Assembly (NCBI GenBank): GCA_964571195.1
Contig: CAZNAD010000002.1
Span: 1 to 64,000, forward strand
Direction of reading: 5' to 3'
Length of the DNA stretch: 64,000 nt
Origin: PALSA-1006 sp964571195
GTDB taxonomy: Bacteria; Pseudomonadota; Gammaproteobacteria; Burkholderiales; Gallionellaceae
Part shown: positions 7,815 to 16,396 of the stretch, one piece after another
How positions within the stretch are numbered: position 1 is the first letter of the stretch
Layout: every line of letters starts with the position of its first letter
Made by a program: the position numbers and the translations under genes
Notes under the pieces: generated by a model
Seen by the model: only the letters and a program-made list of their open reading frames with translations
Database searches by the model: none
What the model was told of the DNA's origin: nothing

Positions 7815-9049
7815 TGAATCTAATTCAAAAATTGATCGGTTGGGTTGATGAGCGGTTTCCGGTGATCGAAACCTGGAAATCCCAGATGACCGAATACTAC
7901 GCGCCCAAGAACTTCAACTTCTGGTATTTCTTCGGCGGATTGGCCTTGCTGGTGCTGGTCATCCAGATCCTCAGCGGCATCTTCCTGACCATGAACTACA
8001 AGCCGGACGCGCTGTTCGCCTTTGCTTCAGTGGAATACATCATGCGCGATGTGCAATGGGGCTGGTTATTGCGTTATATCCACTCCACCGGTGCATCGAT
8101 GTTCTTCATCGTGATCTATCTGCATATGTTCCGAGGACTGATGTACGGTTCGTACCGCAAGCCGCGCGAGTTGCTGTGGATCATCGGCATGATCATTTAC
8201 CTGGCCTTGATGGGCGAGGCGTTCATGGGCTACCTGTTGCCATGGGGACAGATGTCGTTCTGGGGGGCGCAAGTGATCGTGAACCTGTTTGCGTCGGTTC
8301 CGTTCGTCGGACATGATCTGGCGATCCTGATTCGCGGCGACTTCGTGGTTTCCGATACCACGTTGAACCGCTTCTTCGCATTGCACGTGATCGCAATCCC
8401 TCTGTTGCTGGTAGTGATCATCGGCGCGCATCTGGTCGCTTTGCGTCAGGTCGGTTCCAACAATCCCGATGGTATCGAGATCAAGAAGAACAAGAATGCG
8501 AACGGCGTTCCGCTGGATGGCGTTCCTTTCTTTCCCTACATGGTCATCAAGGACATCGTGGCGGTTATCGCTTTCCTGATGGTCTTTGTCGCGATCATCT
8601 TCTTTGCGCCGGATATGGGCGGATACTTCTTGGAGTACAACAACTTTGTCCCGGCCAATCCGATGAAGACGCCGGAACATATCGCTCCGGTATGGTACTT
8701 CACGCCGTATTACGCCATCCTGCGTGCGGTGCCGCCTTTGTTCGGTTCGCAGTTCCCGGGTGTGGTGGCGATGGGAGTGGCAACCATGATCTTCTTTGCT
8801 TTGCCCTGGCTGGATCGCGGCAAGGTCAAGTCGATCCGTTATCGCGGCCCGATCTACAAAACGTTCTTGGCGGCGTTCGTGGTCAGCTTCGTTGGTTTGG
8901 GCTGGCTGGGTCTGATGCCCGCAACAGAAACCTACACACTGATCTCGCGGATCTTGGCGGTGGTGTATTTTGCATTCTTCCTCTTGATGCCTTGGTACAC
9001 CAAGATCGACAAATGCAAACCCGAGCCTGATCGTGTGACGTTCAAATAA
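7811..9049 (+). CDS. petB: Ubiquinol-cytochrome c reductase cytochrome b subunit
   Basis: Integral membrane subunit holding hemes bL and bH and both quinone sites of the bc1 complex. The 412-aa length is typical for a full-length proteobacterial cytochrome b. Heme-ligand histidines are visible in RYIHSTGASMFF / IVIYLHMFRG and in RFFALHVIAIPLLLVVIIGAHL. The Qo-site motif appears as PEHIAPVWYFTPYYAILRAVP (written P-E-H, replacing the PEW of many homologues). About eight membrane helices are apparent. It overlaps petA by four bases and is 18 bases upstream of petC. Confidence 0.97.
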   Translation: MMNLIQKLIGWVDERFPVIETWKSQMTEYYAPKNFNFWYFFGGLALLVLVIQILSGIFLTMNYKPDALFAFASVEYIMRDVQWGWLLRYIHSTGASMFFIVIYLHMFRGLMYGSYRKPRELLWIIGMIIYLALMGEAFMGYLLPWGQMSFWGAQVIVNLFASVPFVGHDLAILIRGDFVVSDTTLNRFFALHVIAIPLLLVVIIGAHLVALRQVGSNNPDGIEIKKNKNANGVPLDGVPFFPYMVIKDIVAVIAFLMVFVAIIFFAPDMGGYFLEYNNFVPANPMKTPEHIAPVWYFTPYYAILRAVPPLFGSQFPGVVAMGVATMIFFALPWLDRGKVKSIRYRGPIYKTFLAAFVVSFVGLGWLGLMPATETYTLISRILAVVYFAFFLLMPWYTKIDKCKPEPDRVTFK

Positions 9050-9067
9050 TTGAGAAAGGTTCGTGAC

Positions 9068-9796
9068 ATGAATGCAATCAAGAAACTATGGATGCTGGTG
9101 CTGCTGATGGCAGTACCGGCTATTGCGGTCGCCAGCTCCGAGGTCCACTTGGATAAGGCACCGGTCAATCTGAACGATCAGGCATCGTTGCAGCGCGGGG
9201 CGAAACTGTTTACTTCAAGATGTCTTGCCTGTCACAGTGCGTCGTACATGCGTTACAACCGCCTGCGCGATATCGGCATGAGTGAAGAGCAAATCAAGAA
9301 GGAGCTGGAGTTGCCCGAGGACGTGAAACTCGGTTCGACCATGCAGGCAGCGATGGATGCCAACTCGGCCAAGCTGGCCTATGGTGTGGCACCGCCGGAC
9401 CTGAGCGTGATCGCACGTTCGCGCAGCGCCGACTGGCTGTACACCTACATGCGCAGCTTCCATGTGGACACTTCCCGTCCGAGTGGCTGGAACAATACGA
9501 CCTTCCCCAATGTGGGTATGCCGTTTGCGTTGGCCGATCTGCAAGGGGAGCAGGTACTGGAAGTTGAGAAGCACGAGGGCCATGAGACCAAGAAGCTGGT
9601 ATTGAAGACGCCAGGTTCTTTGACACCTGCGGAATATGACAGTGCGGTCGCCGATCTGACCAATTATCTGGTGTTCATGGGTGAGCCGGCCAAGCTGGTG
9701 CGCCATCAGCTTGGCTGGATCGTGCTGGCCTTCCTCGCCATCCTGCTGGTATTGACTTACGCCTTGAAGAAGGAAATCTGGAAGGATGTCCACTGA
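9068..9796 (+). CDS. petC: Ubiquinol-cytochrome c reductase cytochrome c1 subunit
   Basis: Periplasmic monoheme cytochrome anchored by a C-terminal helix, taking electrons from the Rieske protein. A signal peptide (MNAIKKLWMLVLLMAVPAIAVA) is followed by the heme motif CLACHS near residue 50. The c1-specific SYMRYNRL follows, and the anchor is LGWIVLAFLAILLVLTY at the C-terminus. The ATG at 9068 is preceded by GAGAAAGG; an in-frame TTG at 9050 is less likely. Last gene of the petABC operon, followed by a strong terminator. Confidence 0.96.
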   Translation: MNAIKKLWMLVLLMAVPAIAVASSEVHLDKAPVNLNDQASLQRGAKLFTSRCLACHSASYMRYNRLRDIGMSEEQIKKELELPEDVKLGSTMQAAMDANSAKLAYGVAPPDLSVIARSRSADWLYTYMRSFHVDTSRPSGWNNTTFPNVGMPFALADLQGEQVLEVEKHEGHETKKLVLKTPGSLTPAEYDSAVADLTNYLVFMGEPAKLVRHQLGWIVLAFLAILLVLTYALKKEIWKDVH

Positions 9797-9857
9797 GCCG
9801 ATTGAATCGCAGGGTCGGTTTGTGGTAAGTTGCAGGTAGTTGCTTTAAGTGCCAGAT

Positions 9858-9890
9858 GGCGGAGCTGATCGCTCCGCCTTTTGGTTTTTT
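9858..9890 (+). terminator. Rho-independent terminator of petABC
   Basis: A perfect 8-bp stem GGCGGAGC / GCTCCGCC with a five-base loop, followed by TTTTGGTTTTTT. It lies 62 bases after petC and 33 bases before the sspA start, so it separates the two operons. Confidence 0.9.
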
Positions 9891-9922
9891 GTTGTAGTGA
9901 TGTGATTGCAGGTGCTTTGATT

Positions 9923-10522
9923 ATGATGACACTTTATTCTGGGACGACAGATCCCTACAGCCATCGTTGCCGTTTCGTGTTGTTCGAAAAGGGGATGGAT
10001 TTCCAAGTGATTGATGTGGACGTGTTCAACAAGCCGGAAGATCTGGCGGTGATGAACCCTTACAACAAAGTGCCAGTATTGGTCGAGCGCGACCTGATCC
10101 TGTACGAGGCCAATATTATCAACGAATATATCGATGAGCGTTTCCCGCACCCGCAATTGATGCCTGCCGACCCGGTGATGCGCGCTCGAGCCCGTTTATT
10201 CCTGCACCGTTTCGAGCAGGAGTTGTTTTGTCATATCGAGGGTCTGGAGAGCGGTGTGGCAAAAACGGTGGAAAAAGCCCGCATCGCGGTGCGTGAAAAC
10301 CTGACACAGATCGCTCCGGTCTTTGCCAAACAGAAGTATATGTTGGGTGACGAATTTTCCATGCTGGATGTGGCTATCGCCCCGTTGCTCTGGCGTTTGG
10401 ATCACTACGGCATCCAATTGGACAAAGACGCTGCGCCCCTGATGAAATATGCCGAGCGCCTGTTCTCCCGCCCGGCTTATAGCGAGGCGATGACGCCGTC
10501 AGAAAAAGCGATGCGTAAGTGA
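9923..10522 (+). CDS. sspA: Stringent starvation protein A (GST-fold RNA polymerase-associated)
   Basis: A glutathione-S-transferase-fold protein that in E. coli binds RNA polymerase and reprograms transcription under stress. About 199 aa from the ATG at 9923 (an alternative ATG is at 9926). The N-terminal thioredoxin-like part starts MTLYSGTTDPYSHRCRFVL, with NPYNKVPVLVERDLILYEA around residues 45-65, then an alpha-helical C-terminal domain. Placement directly after petABC and before sspB is the usual betaproteobacterial arrangement. The stop overlaps the sspB start by four bases. Confidence 0.94.
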   Translation: MMTLYSGTTDPYSHRCRFVLFEKGMDFQVIDVDVFNKPEDLAVMNPYNKVPVLVERDLILYEANIINEYIDERFPHPQLMPADPVMRARARLFLHRFEQELFCHIEGLESGVAKTVEKARIAVRENLTQIAPVFAKQKYMLGDEFSMLDVAIAPLLWRLDHYGIQLDKDAAPLMKYAERLFSRPAYSEAMTPSEKAMRK

Positions 10523-10938
10523 GCGAACTGTCCACCAAGCCTTACCTGATCCGTGCGATCTATGACTGGTGTGCAGACAGCGGTCTGACGCCGTATCTGG
10601 CGGTGCAGGTGGATGAATACACGCATGTACCGATGGCCTATGTGAAAGACGGCAAAATCGTCTTGAACATCAGCGTCGATGCGGTCAGAAACCTGCACAT
10701 CGGCAACGAAGACATCAGTTGCAGCGGGCGCTTCGGCGGGGTCTCACATCAAATTGGCGTTCCCGTCAGTGCGGTCATGGGAATATTCGCCAAAGAGAAC
10801 GGGCAGGGTTTGGTATTTCAGGGGCAAGACTCGATGCCGATCTTGAGTGGCTTTCCATCGGGAGGCGGAGTGGACGGTGAAGACCCGCCGAGTAGTCCGG
10901 CTCCGCAGGGTAAGCCGAAACTCAGGGTTGTAAAATAA
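10519..10938 (+). CDS. sspB: ClpXP specificity-enhancing factor SspB
   Basis: Adaptor that delivers ssrA-tagged proteins to ClpXP. 139 aa from a GTG start overlapping the sspA stop (GTGA). The folded N-terminal domain (YLIRAIYDWCADSGLTPYL) is followed by a flexible Gly/Ser/Pro-rich linker. The C-terminal tail KPKLRVVK is the conserved ClpX-binding motif, so both functional ends are present. Confidence 0.95.
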   Translation: MSELSTKPYLIRAIYDWCADSGLTPYLAVQVDEYTHVPMAYVKDGKIVLNISVDAVRNLHIGNEDISCSGRFGGVSHQIGVPVSAVMGIFAKENGQGLVFQGQDSMPILSGFPSGGGVDGEDPPSSPAPQGKPKLRVVK

Positions 10939-10967
10939 AGAAGCCGCAGAACCTCTGCGGCTTCTTT
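10937..10967. terminator. Bidirectional terminator between sspB and rpoH
   Basis: A perfect 14-bp stem (AAAGAAGCCGCAGA paired with TCTGCGGCTTCTTT) with a three-base loop. The stem's own A- and T-rich outer ends give a U-run on both strands, so it can end both convergent transcripts. Confidence 0.9.
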
Positions 10968-10984
10968 ACTTGTGCGAACACTAC

Positions 10985-11842
10985 TTAGGCCATCGCCGTC
11001 ATCGTGGCATGCATCTTAGCCATGGCTTTCTGCTCGATCTGACGGATGCGTTCAGCCGAGACATCGAACTCGGCGGCGAGGTCGTGCAGAGTCGAAGCCT
11101 TATCCGCATTCAGCCAGCGCGCCTCAATGATGCGGCGACTGCGTTCGTCAAGACTGTCCAAGGCCAGTTTCAAGCCAGCACTCTCCAGTTTCTCGAACTC
11201 GACACGTTCCAGCACCTGATCGGGTTCATTCTCACTGTCCGCAGCCAGATAAGCGATAGGTGCAAAACTGCGTTCGTCGTCCGCGCTGTCCGGTTCCAGC
11301 GACATCTCATGATTGCCGAAGCGCGTCTCCATTTCGACCACATCATGTTCGCTTACATTCAGTTCCTGCGCGATACGGGCAACCTCCTGCGGCCTGAGCG
11401 TATCCAGCCCCTGTTTCATGCTGCGCAGATTAAAGAACAATTTGCGCTGCGCCTTAGTGGTCGCGATCTTGACCAGACGCCAGTTGCGCAGGATGTACTC
11501 GTGGATCTCTGCACGTATCCAGTGTAAGGCGAACGAAACTAGACGCACCCCACGGTCAGGGTCGTAACGTTTGACGGCTTTCATCAGGCCGATATTGCCT
11601 TCCTGAATCAGATCGGCCTGAGGCAGGCCGTAACCCGCATAACCACGCGCGACACTGACTACGACGCGCAGGTGCGAGAGCACCAGAGAGCGTGCCGCAT
11701 CCAAGTCGTTGTCACGACGAAAACGTGAAGCCAGCGTCAACTCCTCCTCATGCGTCAGCACAGGGATGCTCTTGACGGAAGTGATGTAACTATCAATGCT
11801 GCCGACAGCTGACGGCATAGGTAACGACATGTTGTAGCTCAT
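10985..11842 (-). CDS. rpoH: RNA polymerase heat-shock sigma factor sigma-32
   Basis: Directs RNA polymerase to heat-shock promoters. 285 aa with the region 2 core-binding and -10 recognition segment (LIQEGNIGLMKAVKRYDP, FALHWIRAEIHEYIL) and the RpoH-specific RpoH box QRKLFFNLR near residue 130. A region 4 helix-turn-helix (TLHDLAAEFDVSAERIRQIE) is at the C-terminus. The start has an excellent Shine-Dalgarno (AAAGGAGGT). A CIRCE operator lies 25 bases upstream of the start codon, so HrcA probably represses it. Confidence 0.97.
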   Translation of the reverse strand: MSYNMSLPMPSAVGSIDSYITSVKSIPVLTHEEELTLASRFRRDNDLDAARSLVLSHLRVVVSVARGYAGYGLPQADLIQEGNIGLMKAVKRYDPDRGVRLVSFALHWIRAEIHEYILRNWRLVKIATTKAQRKLFFNLRSMKQGLDTLRPQEVARIAQELNVSEHDVVEMETRFGNHEMSLEPDSADDERSFAPIAYLAADSENEPDQVLERVEFEKLESAGLKLALDSLDERSRRIIEARWLNADKASTLHDLAAEFDVSAERIRQIEQKAMAKMHATMTAMA

Positions 11843-11866
11843 GGTTGATACCTCCTTTAGGGAATT

Positions 11867-11893
11867 CTAGCACTCGCGCACCGGGAGTGCTAG
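11867..11893. promoter_or_regulatory. CIRCE element (HrcA operator) upstream of rpoH
   Basis: CTAGCACTC, nine bases, then GAGTGCTAG: a perfect inverted repeat with exactly the 9-bp arms and 9-bp spacer of the CIRCE consensus TTAGCACTC-N9-GAGTGCTAA. Only the outermost base pair differs. Its position just before the rpoH Shine-Dalgarno would block transcription when HrcA is bound. Confidence 0.93.
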
Positions 11894-12094
11894 TCCTGCC
11901 GGGATGCCAAATTTTGGTCGAAAGAAGCTTTGCGCCCCGTCTAGGCAATATGTGGGTATCGTATGAATCAAAATTGGAAAACTGAGGCATAATCCGCTTG
12001 TCTATCATGGGTTCTAAAGAGCATTACGATCAAAGCGGGCATGCCTCGCAAACATAAAAAGAGTCGTTAAGCTGGGGGGAGACGGAGTCCGTAC

Positions 12095-13651
12095 ATGAAC
12101 AAAGAAGAAGAATTAAGAGCAATTAGCAAACTGGTGTTCGAATTAACCATCACCAGCAGCCTGACATCGGATCTCGATGTATTGCTGGATCGGCTATTCT
12201 CGATCTTGCGCGACTATCACGATCTTCCGCTGGAACCCCGTGGTGCGGTGGTGCTATTAAATCCACGCGGGCACTATTTCCAGGTTGCCCAATTTGGTAT
12301 GGAGCCGGCTTGGAAATCGAAATTGCACTGGGATTACGAAGTGTTGACTTCGACCGGAATCTCGGCGGCCTGCCGGGTGGAAATGGTTCCGGCTCATGAC
12401 GGGGATGGGCAAGCCGCTTCCTCGCAGCAGCTGTTCCTGTTGCCTTTGATGATAGATGGCAAAGGAATCGGTTACACCGTGTTGTTCGTTCCCAGCGCCT
12501 ATCGGCCAACCCCGATCCACTTCGACTTCATGAACGATCTGGCGCGCGCACTTTCCGGCATGGTGAATCGTGCGCTGACCAGCGAGACGTTACGTATCCG
12601 CGAGCTTGAGTTGGAAGAGGCGCGCGCGGATGCGATACGCAGCCTGGGAGTGGCATCGGAATATCGTGACAACGAGACGGGTTGGCACATCATGCGCATG
12701 ACCAACTATGCCCAGGCGATAGCAAAAGCATTGGGGCTGTCATCGGAACTGCGCGATCTGCTCTATATCGCGGCTCCTATGCACGATGTCGGCAAGATCG
12801 GCATCGCCGATGCGGTATTGCTCAAGCCCGGCAAATTGACCAGCGAAGAGTACGATGTGATGAAGACGCATACCAATATCGGTGCCACTATCCTGACAGG
12901 CAACGATGCGTTGATCGCGGCGGCACGTGATATCGCCGGTTCGCACCACGAGCGCTGGGATGGGACGGGTTACCCGCAGGGTCTGGCTGGAGAGCAGATC
13001 CCGATACTGGCGCGGATCTGCTCTGTCGCCGATGTGTTCGATGCACTGACCTCGACGCGCCCTTATAAAAAAGCGTGGTCGATGGAAGAGGCGAGTGCTT
13101 GGATCATTTCGGAATCTGGAAAATATTTCGACCCGGCTATCGTGGAAGCCTTCAAGAGTGCAATGCCGGAGATATTGCGTGTGCGCGAGTTATACCGCGA
13201 CGACATCATAGACCCCAAGCAAGTGCTCACGCTTCCCCCGCTCAAGCCGCGCGAGAACGCTTGGATACCGTGGAATGAAAACCTCAGTGTCGGTATAGAC
13301 ATCATTGACGAACATCATCGTTATCTGTTCGATCTGATCAATGACTTGTTCGAGGTCGTCACCAGCAAACAGGGGGCACGCGAAGTCGCGCGCGTCATCA
13401 AAGCGCTGGATGCTTATGCCAAAGTCCATTTCCGGGCCGAGGAGCAGATGATGGCGCATTATGCGTTTGCGGGTGTCGCGCAGCAGGAACAGCAACACCA
13501 TGCGTTCGAGGCGAAGATCAGGGAGTTCTACGAAGAGTTACACGCCAATCCGTTGGTTGCCCAGTTCGATGTATTGTCGTATCTGCGTGACTGGCTGGTG
13601 AAGCACATTCAGGTCGAGGATGCCAAGCTGCGATCATTGGTCGAGGCTTGA
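12095..13651 (+). CDS. GAF-like / HD-GYP phosphodiesterase / hemerythrin protein
   Basis: A 518-aa soluble protein predicted to hydrolyse cyclic-di-GMP under control of an O2 or NO sensor. Residues about 10-170 look like a GAF-type sensor. The HD-GYP domain has His230-Asp231 in HDVGKIGIAD and Gly292-Tyr293-Pro294 in HHERWDGTGYPQGL. Residues about 395-515 form a bacteriohemerythrin domain with IDEHHRYLF, HFRAEEQMM, HHAF and WLVKHIQVED. The third motif normally reads H-x3-H-x2-F, but here it is QEQQHHAF, so one iron-binding His appears to be Gln. The fusion couples oxygen status to motility or biofilm switching, which fits the adjacent flagellar cluster. Substrate and ligand are inferred from domains. 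Confidence 0.9.
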   Translation: MNKEEELRAISKLVFELTITSSLTSDLDVLLDRLFSILRDYHDLPLEPRGAVVLLNPRGHYFQVAQFGMEPAWKSKLHWDYEVLTSTGISAACRVEMVPAHDGDGQAASSQQLFLLPLMIDGKGIGYTVLFVPSAYRPTPIHFDFMNDLARALSGMVNRALTSETLRIRELELEEARADAIRSLGVASEYRDNETGWHIMRMTNYAQAIAKALGLSSELRDLLYIAAPMHDVGKIGIADAVLLKPGKLTSEEYDVMKTHTNIGATILTGNDALIAAARDIAGSHHERWDGTGYPQGLAGEQIPILARICSVADVFDALTSTRPYKKAWSMEEASAWIISESGKYFDPAIVEAFKSAMPEILRVRELYRDDIIDPKQVLTLPPLKPRENAWIPWNENLSVGIDIIDEHHRYLFDLINDLFEVVTSKQGAREVARVIKALDAYAKVHFRAEEQMMAHYAFAGVAQQEQQHHAFEAKIREFYEELHANPLVAQFDVLSYLRDWLVKHIQVEDAKLRSLVEA

Positions 13652-13656
13652 GCCGA

Positions 13657-14445
13657 TTAGTGTTTCGCCATCTGTAGCGCGATACGTTGCATCATATCCA
13701 GCCCTTCGTTCACAACATGCTCCAGCATCGGGGCAAGATAGGGCAAGGACAGCGCCAGTGTGGAGAGGCCGACCGCTAGAGTGATCGGGAAGCCGACCGC
13801 GAAAATGTTGAGTTGCGGCGCACTGCGCGTCAGGATACCCAGCGCAAGGTTGGTGATCATCAACGCGCCGATCAGCGGCATGGAAAGTTGCAGTGCGTGC
13901 GAGAAAATCGTACTTCCCCATTCAACCAGTGTGCGGAATGCCGCTGCCGAAGGCAGTGACGAGCTGATTGGAAAGGCCTGAAAGCTGTCAGCCAGCGCCG
14001 CCAGCATATACAGGTGTCCGTTCATCGCCAGAAAAGCGAGCGTGGCGATGATGCCGAGGAATTGCGCGATGACCGGGGTATATGAGGCATTCACCGGGTC
14101 ATAAAAACTGGCAAAGCCCAGACCCATCTGCATACCGGCAAGATCACCGGCCATCTCCACTGCGGTGAAAATCAGCCGCATCGCAAAACCCATCGCCAAT
14201 CCGGCCAATATCTGTTGTATCAGGATCAGCAGTCCTTGTGCCGTAGCGGGATCAATGCCGCTGGGCACGTCGATGTTTGGCGCGATGATAAAGGTGAGTA
14301 ACATCCCCAGAGAGATCTTGATGCGCATCGGAATCTGCTTGTTGCCGAGTACCGGGGCGCTGGCGATCAGCGCCATGATGCGTGCCAGCGGGAACACGAA
14401 GGCGGCCATCCAAGCCGTGAGTTGTGCGCTGGTGACGCTGATCAT
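13657..14445 (-). CDS. fliR: Flagellar export apparatus membrane protein FliR
   Basis: A 262-aa polytopic inner-membrane component of the type III export gate (FliPQR ring). It starts MISVTSAQLTAWMAAF, and the family segment RIMALIASAPVLGNKQIP is near residue 22. Further helices include IAPNIDVPSG and the C-terminal LNIFAVGFPITLAVGL, a hallmark of FliR. Last gene of the long fli cluster; flhB is not next to it. It converges with the HD-GYP gene, with a five-base gap. Confidence 0.95.
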   Translation of the reverse strand: MISVTSAQLTAWMAAFVFPLARIMALIASAPVLGNKQIPMRIKISLGMLLTFIIAPNIDVPSGIDPATAQGLLILIQQILAGLAMGFAMRLIFTAVEMAGDLAGMQMGLGFASFYDPVNASYTPVIAQFLGIIATLAFLAMNGHLYMLAALADSFQAFPISSSLPSAAAFRTLVEWGSTIFSHALQLSMPLIGALMITNLALGILTRSAPQLNIFAVGFPITLAVGLSTLALSLPYLAPMLEHVVNEGLDMMQRIALQMAKH

Positions 14446-14491
14446 GGCTGCTCGGGGGGAGAGAGCGTGGGCATGATTGCCTGTCTGGAGA

Positions 14492-14761
14492 TCAACCGAC
14501 CATCCATGGGATGCTGCTGAACAGGCGCTGCATGTAATCCAGCAACAGGCCGATCATCCACGGGCCGGCAATGATCAGCACGACAAACATACCCAGCAAT
14601 TTGGGAATAAACGACAGGGTCATTTCGTTGATCTGGGTCGCCGCCTGGAAGATACTGACGATCAGGCCGATGACGAGCGCTGTCAGCAGCAGTGGTGCCG
14701 CAACCAGCAGAGTCAGTTCCAGTGCCTGCCTACCTATGGTCATTACGGTTTCTGGGGTCAT
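14492..14761 (-). CDS. fliQ: Flagellar export apparatus membrane protein FliQ
   Basis: An 89-aa two-helix membrane protein of the export gate. The sequence runs MTPETVMTIGRQALELTLL, then the helix pair LLLTALVIGLIVSIFQAATQ and FIPKLLGMFVVLIIAGPWM, the complete family pattern. It lies between fliP (10-base gap) and fliR (46-base gap). Confidence 0.96.
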   Translation of the reverse strand: MTPETVMTIGRQALELTLLVAAPLLLTALVIGLIVSIFQAATQINEMTLSFIPKLLGMFVVLIIAGPWMIGLLLDYMQRLFSSIPWMVG

Positions 14762-14771
14762 GGTTCAGCCG

Positions 14772-15515
14772 TCAGGTATAAAAGCTCTGCACCAGCGAGC
14801 CGATGAGCAGGTTCCAGCCATCGGCCAGCACGAATAACATAATCTTGAACGGCAGCGAAATGACCGATGGCGACACCATCATCATACCCATCGACATCAG
14901 TACGCTGGCGACCACCATGTCGATGATCAGGAACGGGATGAAGACTACGAAGCCGATCTGGAACGCGGTCTTCAGTTCGCTGGTGACATAAGCCGGAACC
15001 AGTATCTTCATCGGCACCTCCTCGGCGCTTTGCAGCGGCTCGCTATTGGAGATACGCACAAACAAAGCGAGATCGGTCTCCCGCGTCTGTCTCAGCATGA
15101 AAGCTTTGAGCGGGGTGCTGCCACGGTCAAAAGCCTGTTGCAGCGAAATCTTGTTCTCGCTGTAGGGCAAATAGGCATCGGCGTAGATCTTGTCGAGCAC
15201 CGGCGACATGACGAAAAAGGTAAGGAACAGCGCCAGACCGATGAGAACCTGATTGGGCGGCGAAGAAGGAGTACCGATCGCCGAGCGCAACAGGGATAAC
15301 ACGATGATGATGCGGGTGAATGCTGTCATCAGCAACAGCACCGCAGGCAAAAAGGACAGCGAGGTGAGCAGGATGAGCGTTTGCAGGCTCAGCGAATAAG
15401 TCTGTCCGCCACCGCCCGTCGGAGTGCTGGTGAAAGCGGGTAATCCGGCGTCGGCAGCGTGAGCAAAAGGCACCAGCGCCAGCAGCACCGCCGCCAGCAA
15501 CAATCTAAGCCGCAT
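14772..15515 (-). CDS. fliP: Flagellar export apparatus membrane protein FliP
   Basis: A 247-aa core protein of the flagellar export gate with a cleavable signal (MRLRLLLAAVLLALVPFAHA). Family motifs are SFLPAVLLLMTAFTRIIIVLSLLR, LIGLALFLTFFVMSP, the AFQIGFVVFIPFLIIDMV segment and the C-terminal VSPSVISLPFKIMLFVLADGW (quoted in pieces). It overlaps the fliO end by 11 bases, suggesting translational coupling. Confidence 0.96.
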   Translation of the reverse strand: MRLRLLLAAVLLALVPFAHAADAGLPAFTSTPTGGGGQTYSLSLQTLILLTSLSFLPAVLLLMTAFTRIIIVLSLLRSAIGTPSSPPNQVLIGLALFLTFFVMSPVLDKIYADAYLPYSENKISLQQAFDRGSTPLKAFMLRQTRETDLALFVRISNSEPLQSAEEVPMKILVPAYVTSELKTAFQIGFVVFIPFLIIDMVVASVLMSMGMMMVSPSVISLPFKIMLFVLADGWNLLIGSLVQSFYT

Positions 15516-15951
15516 TGCGCTTCTCCATCACCACCTTCAGCCAATTCTTGAACTTGTTGTCTGCGTCTGGAGTGGCGGCATCAGTGACGGGCAAGACGTT
15601 TTTGGGCATCGTGTGCAAAGCGGTCACTTGCCCGGGGGCGACGCCGACCACTAGCCAGGTGTCGTTCACCTCGACCAGCACGATACGTTCGCGCTGCCCT
15701 ACGGCTACACCACTGACAACTTTAAGTGCGCTACCGGCAGTGTTTTGGGGCAGGTTGATACGTTTCAACAACCAGGCGACCAGCACGATGGCCGCCAGCA
15801 CCAGCAACAGGCTCAGAATCACCTGCATCACGCTGCCGGAGGAGACAGCGGAGGCGGGTGGCGGCGTGAACGCCGGACGGACCGGGTCAGCCGCGTAAGT
15901 CAGAGATGTACAACATAATGCAGAAAAGAAAACGGATAGTCGTGTGAACAT
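15505..15951 (-). CDS. fliO: Flagellar protein FliO
   Basis: A 148-aa membrane protein that assists FliP assembly. An N-terminal hydrophobic signal is followed by a Pro-rich stretch. One membrane helix (VILSLLLVLAAIVLVAWLLKRI, about residues 44-66) precedes a cytoplasmic domain with VGQRERIVLVEVNDTWLVVGV, the FliO signature region (quoted in pieces). The low conservation outside this block is normal for FliO; position between fliN and fliP supports the call. Confidence 0.9.
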   Translation of the reverse strand: MFTRLSVFFSALCCTSLTYAADPVRPAFTPPPASAVSSGSVMQVILSLLLVLAAIVLVAWLLKRINLPQNTAGSALKVVSGVAVGQRERIVLVEVNDTWLVVGVAPGQVTALHTMPKNVLPVTDAATPDADNKFKNWLKVVMEKRNAA

Positions 15952-15955
15952 AAAG

Positions 15956-16396
15956 TTAGCGGTTGATTCGGCGCAAGCGTTCGGATGGCGTGATGATATC
16001 GGTCAGGCGTATGCCCAGTTTATCATTCACCACGACCACCTCGCCCTGGGCGATCAAAAAGCCGTTAATCAGCACATCCAGCGGCTCACCCGCCATCCCG
16101 GCGAGTTCGACCACCGAGCCTTGTGCCAGTTGTAACAGATTCTTGATCGGCATCTTGGTACGCCCCAACTCTACCGTGAGTTGCACAGGAATGTCCAGAA
16201 TCATATCCAGATCATTGTGCGCGGTCGCGCCGCCAGCTCCGCCGAATTGCTCGAACACGTGCGGCTGAACTTTGGGCGCAGCGGCTTGTTCTGACATCGC
16301 GGCACCCCAGTCGTCGGTTGTGGTTGGGGCGGTAGCTTGCTCAGCCATCGCAGCGCCCCAGTCGTCGGCGCTAATTTCTGTGGTTTCGTCAGCCAT
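15956..16396 (-). CDS. fliN: Flagellar motor switch protein FliN
   Basis: A 146-aa C-ring component whose SpoA domain (about residues 65-142) reads LDIPVQLTVELGRTKMPIKNLL, then LDVLINGFLIAQGEVVVV and LGIRLTDIITPSERL (quoted in pieces). The N-terminal extension contains a tandem repeat of DDWGAAM(A/S)EQA (residues 11-21 and 28-38), an acidic, probably flexible region. It overlaps the fliM end by eight bases. Confidence 0.96.
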   Translation of the reverse strand: MADETTEISADDWGAAMAEQATAPTTTDDWGAAMSEQAAAPKVQPHVFEQFGGAGGATAHNDLDMILDIPVQLTVELGRTKMPIKNLLQLAQGSVVELAGMAGEPLDVLINGFLIAQGEVVVVNDKLGIRLTDIITPSERLRRINR

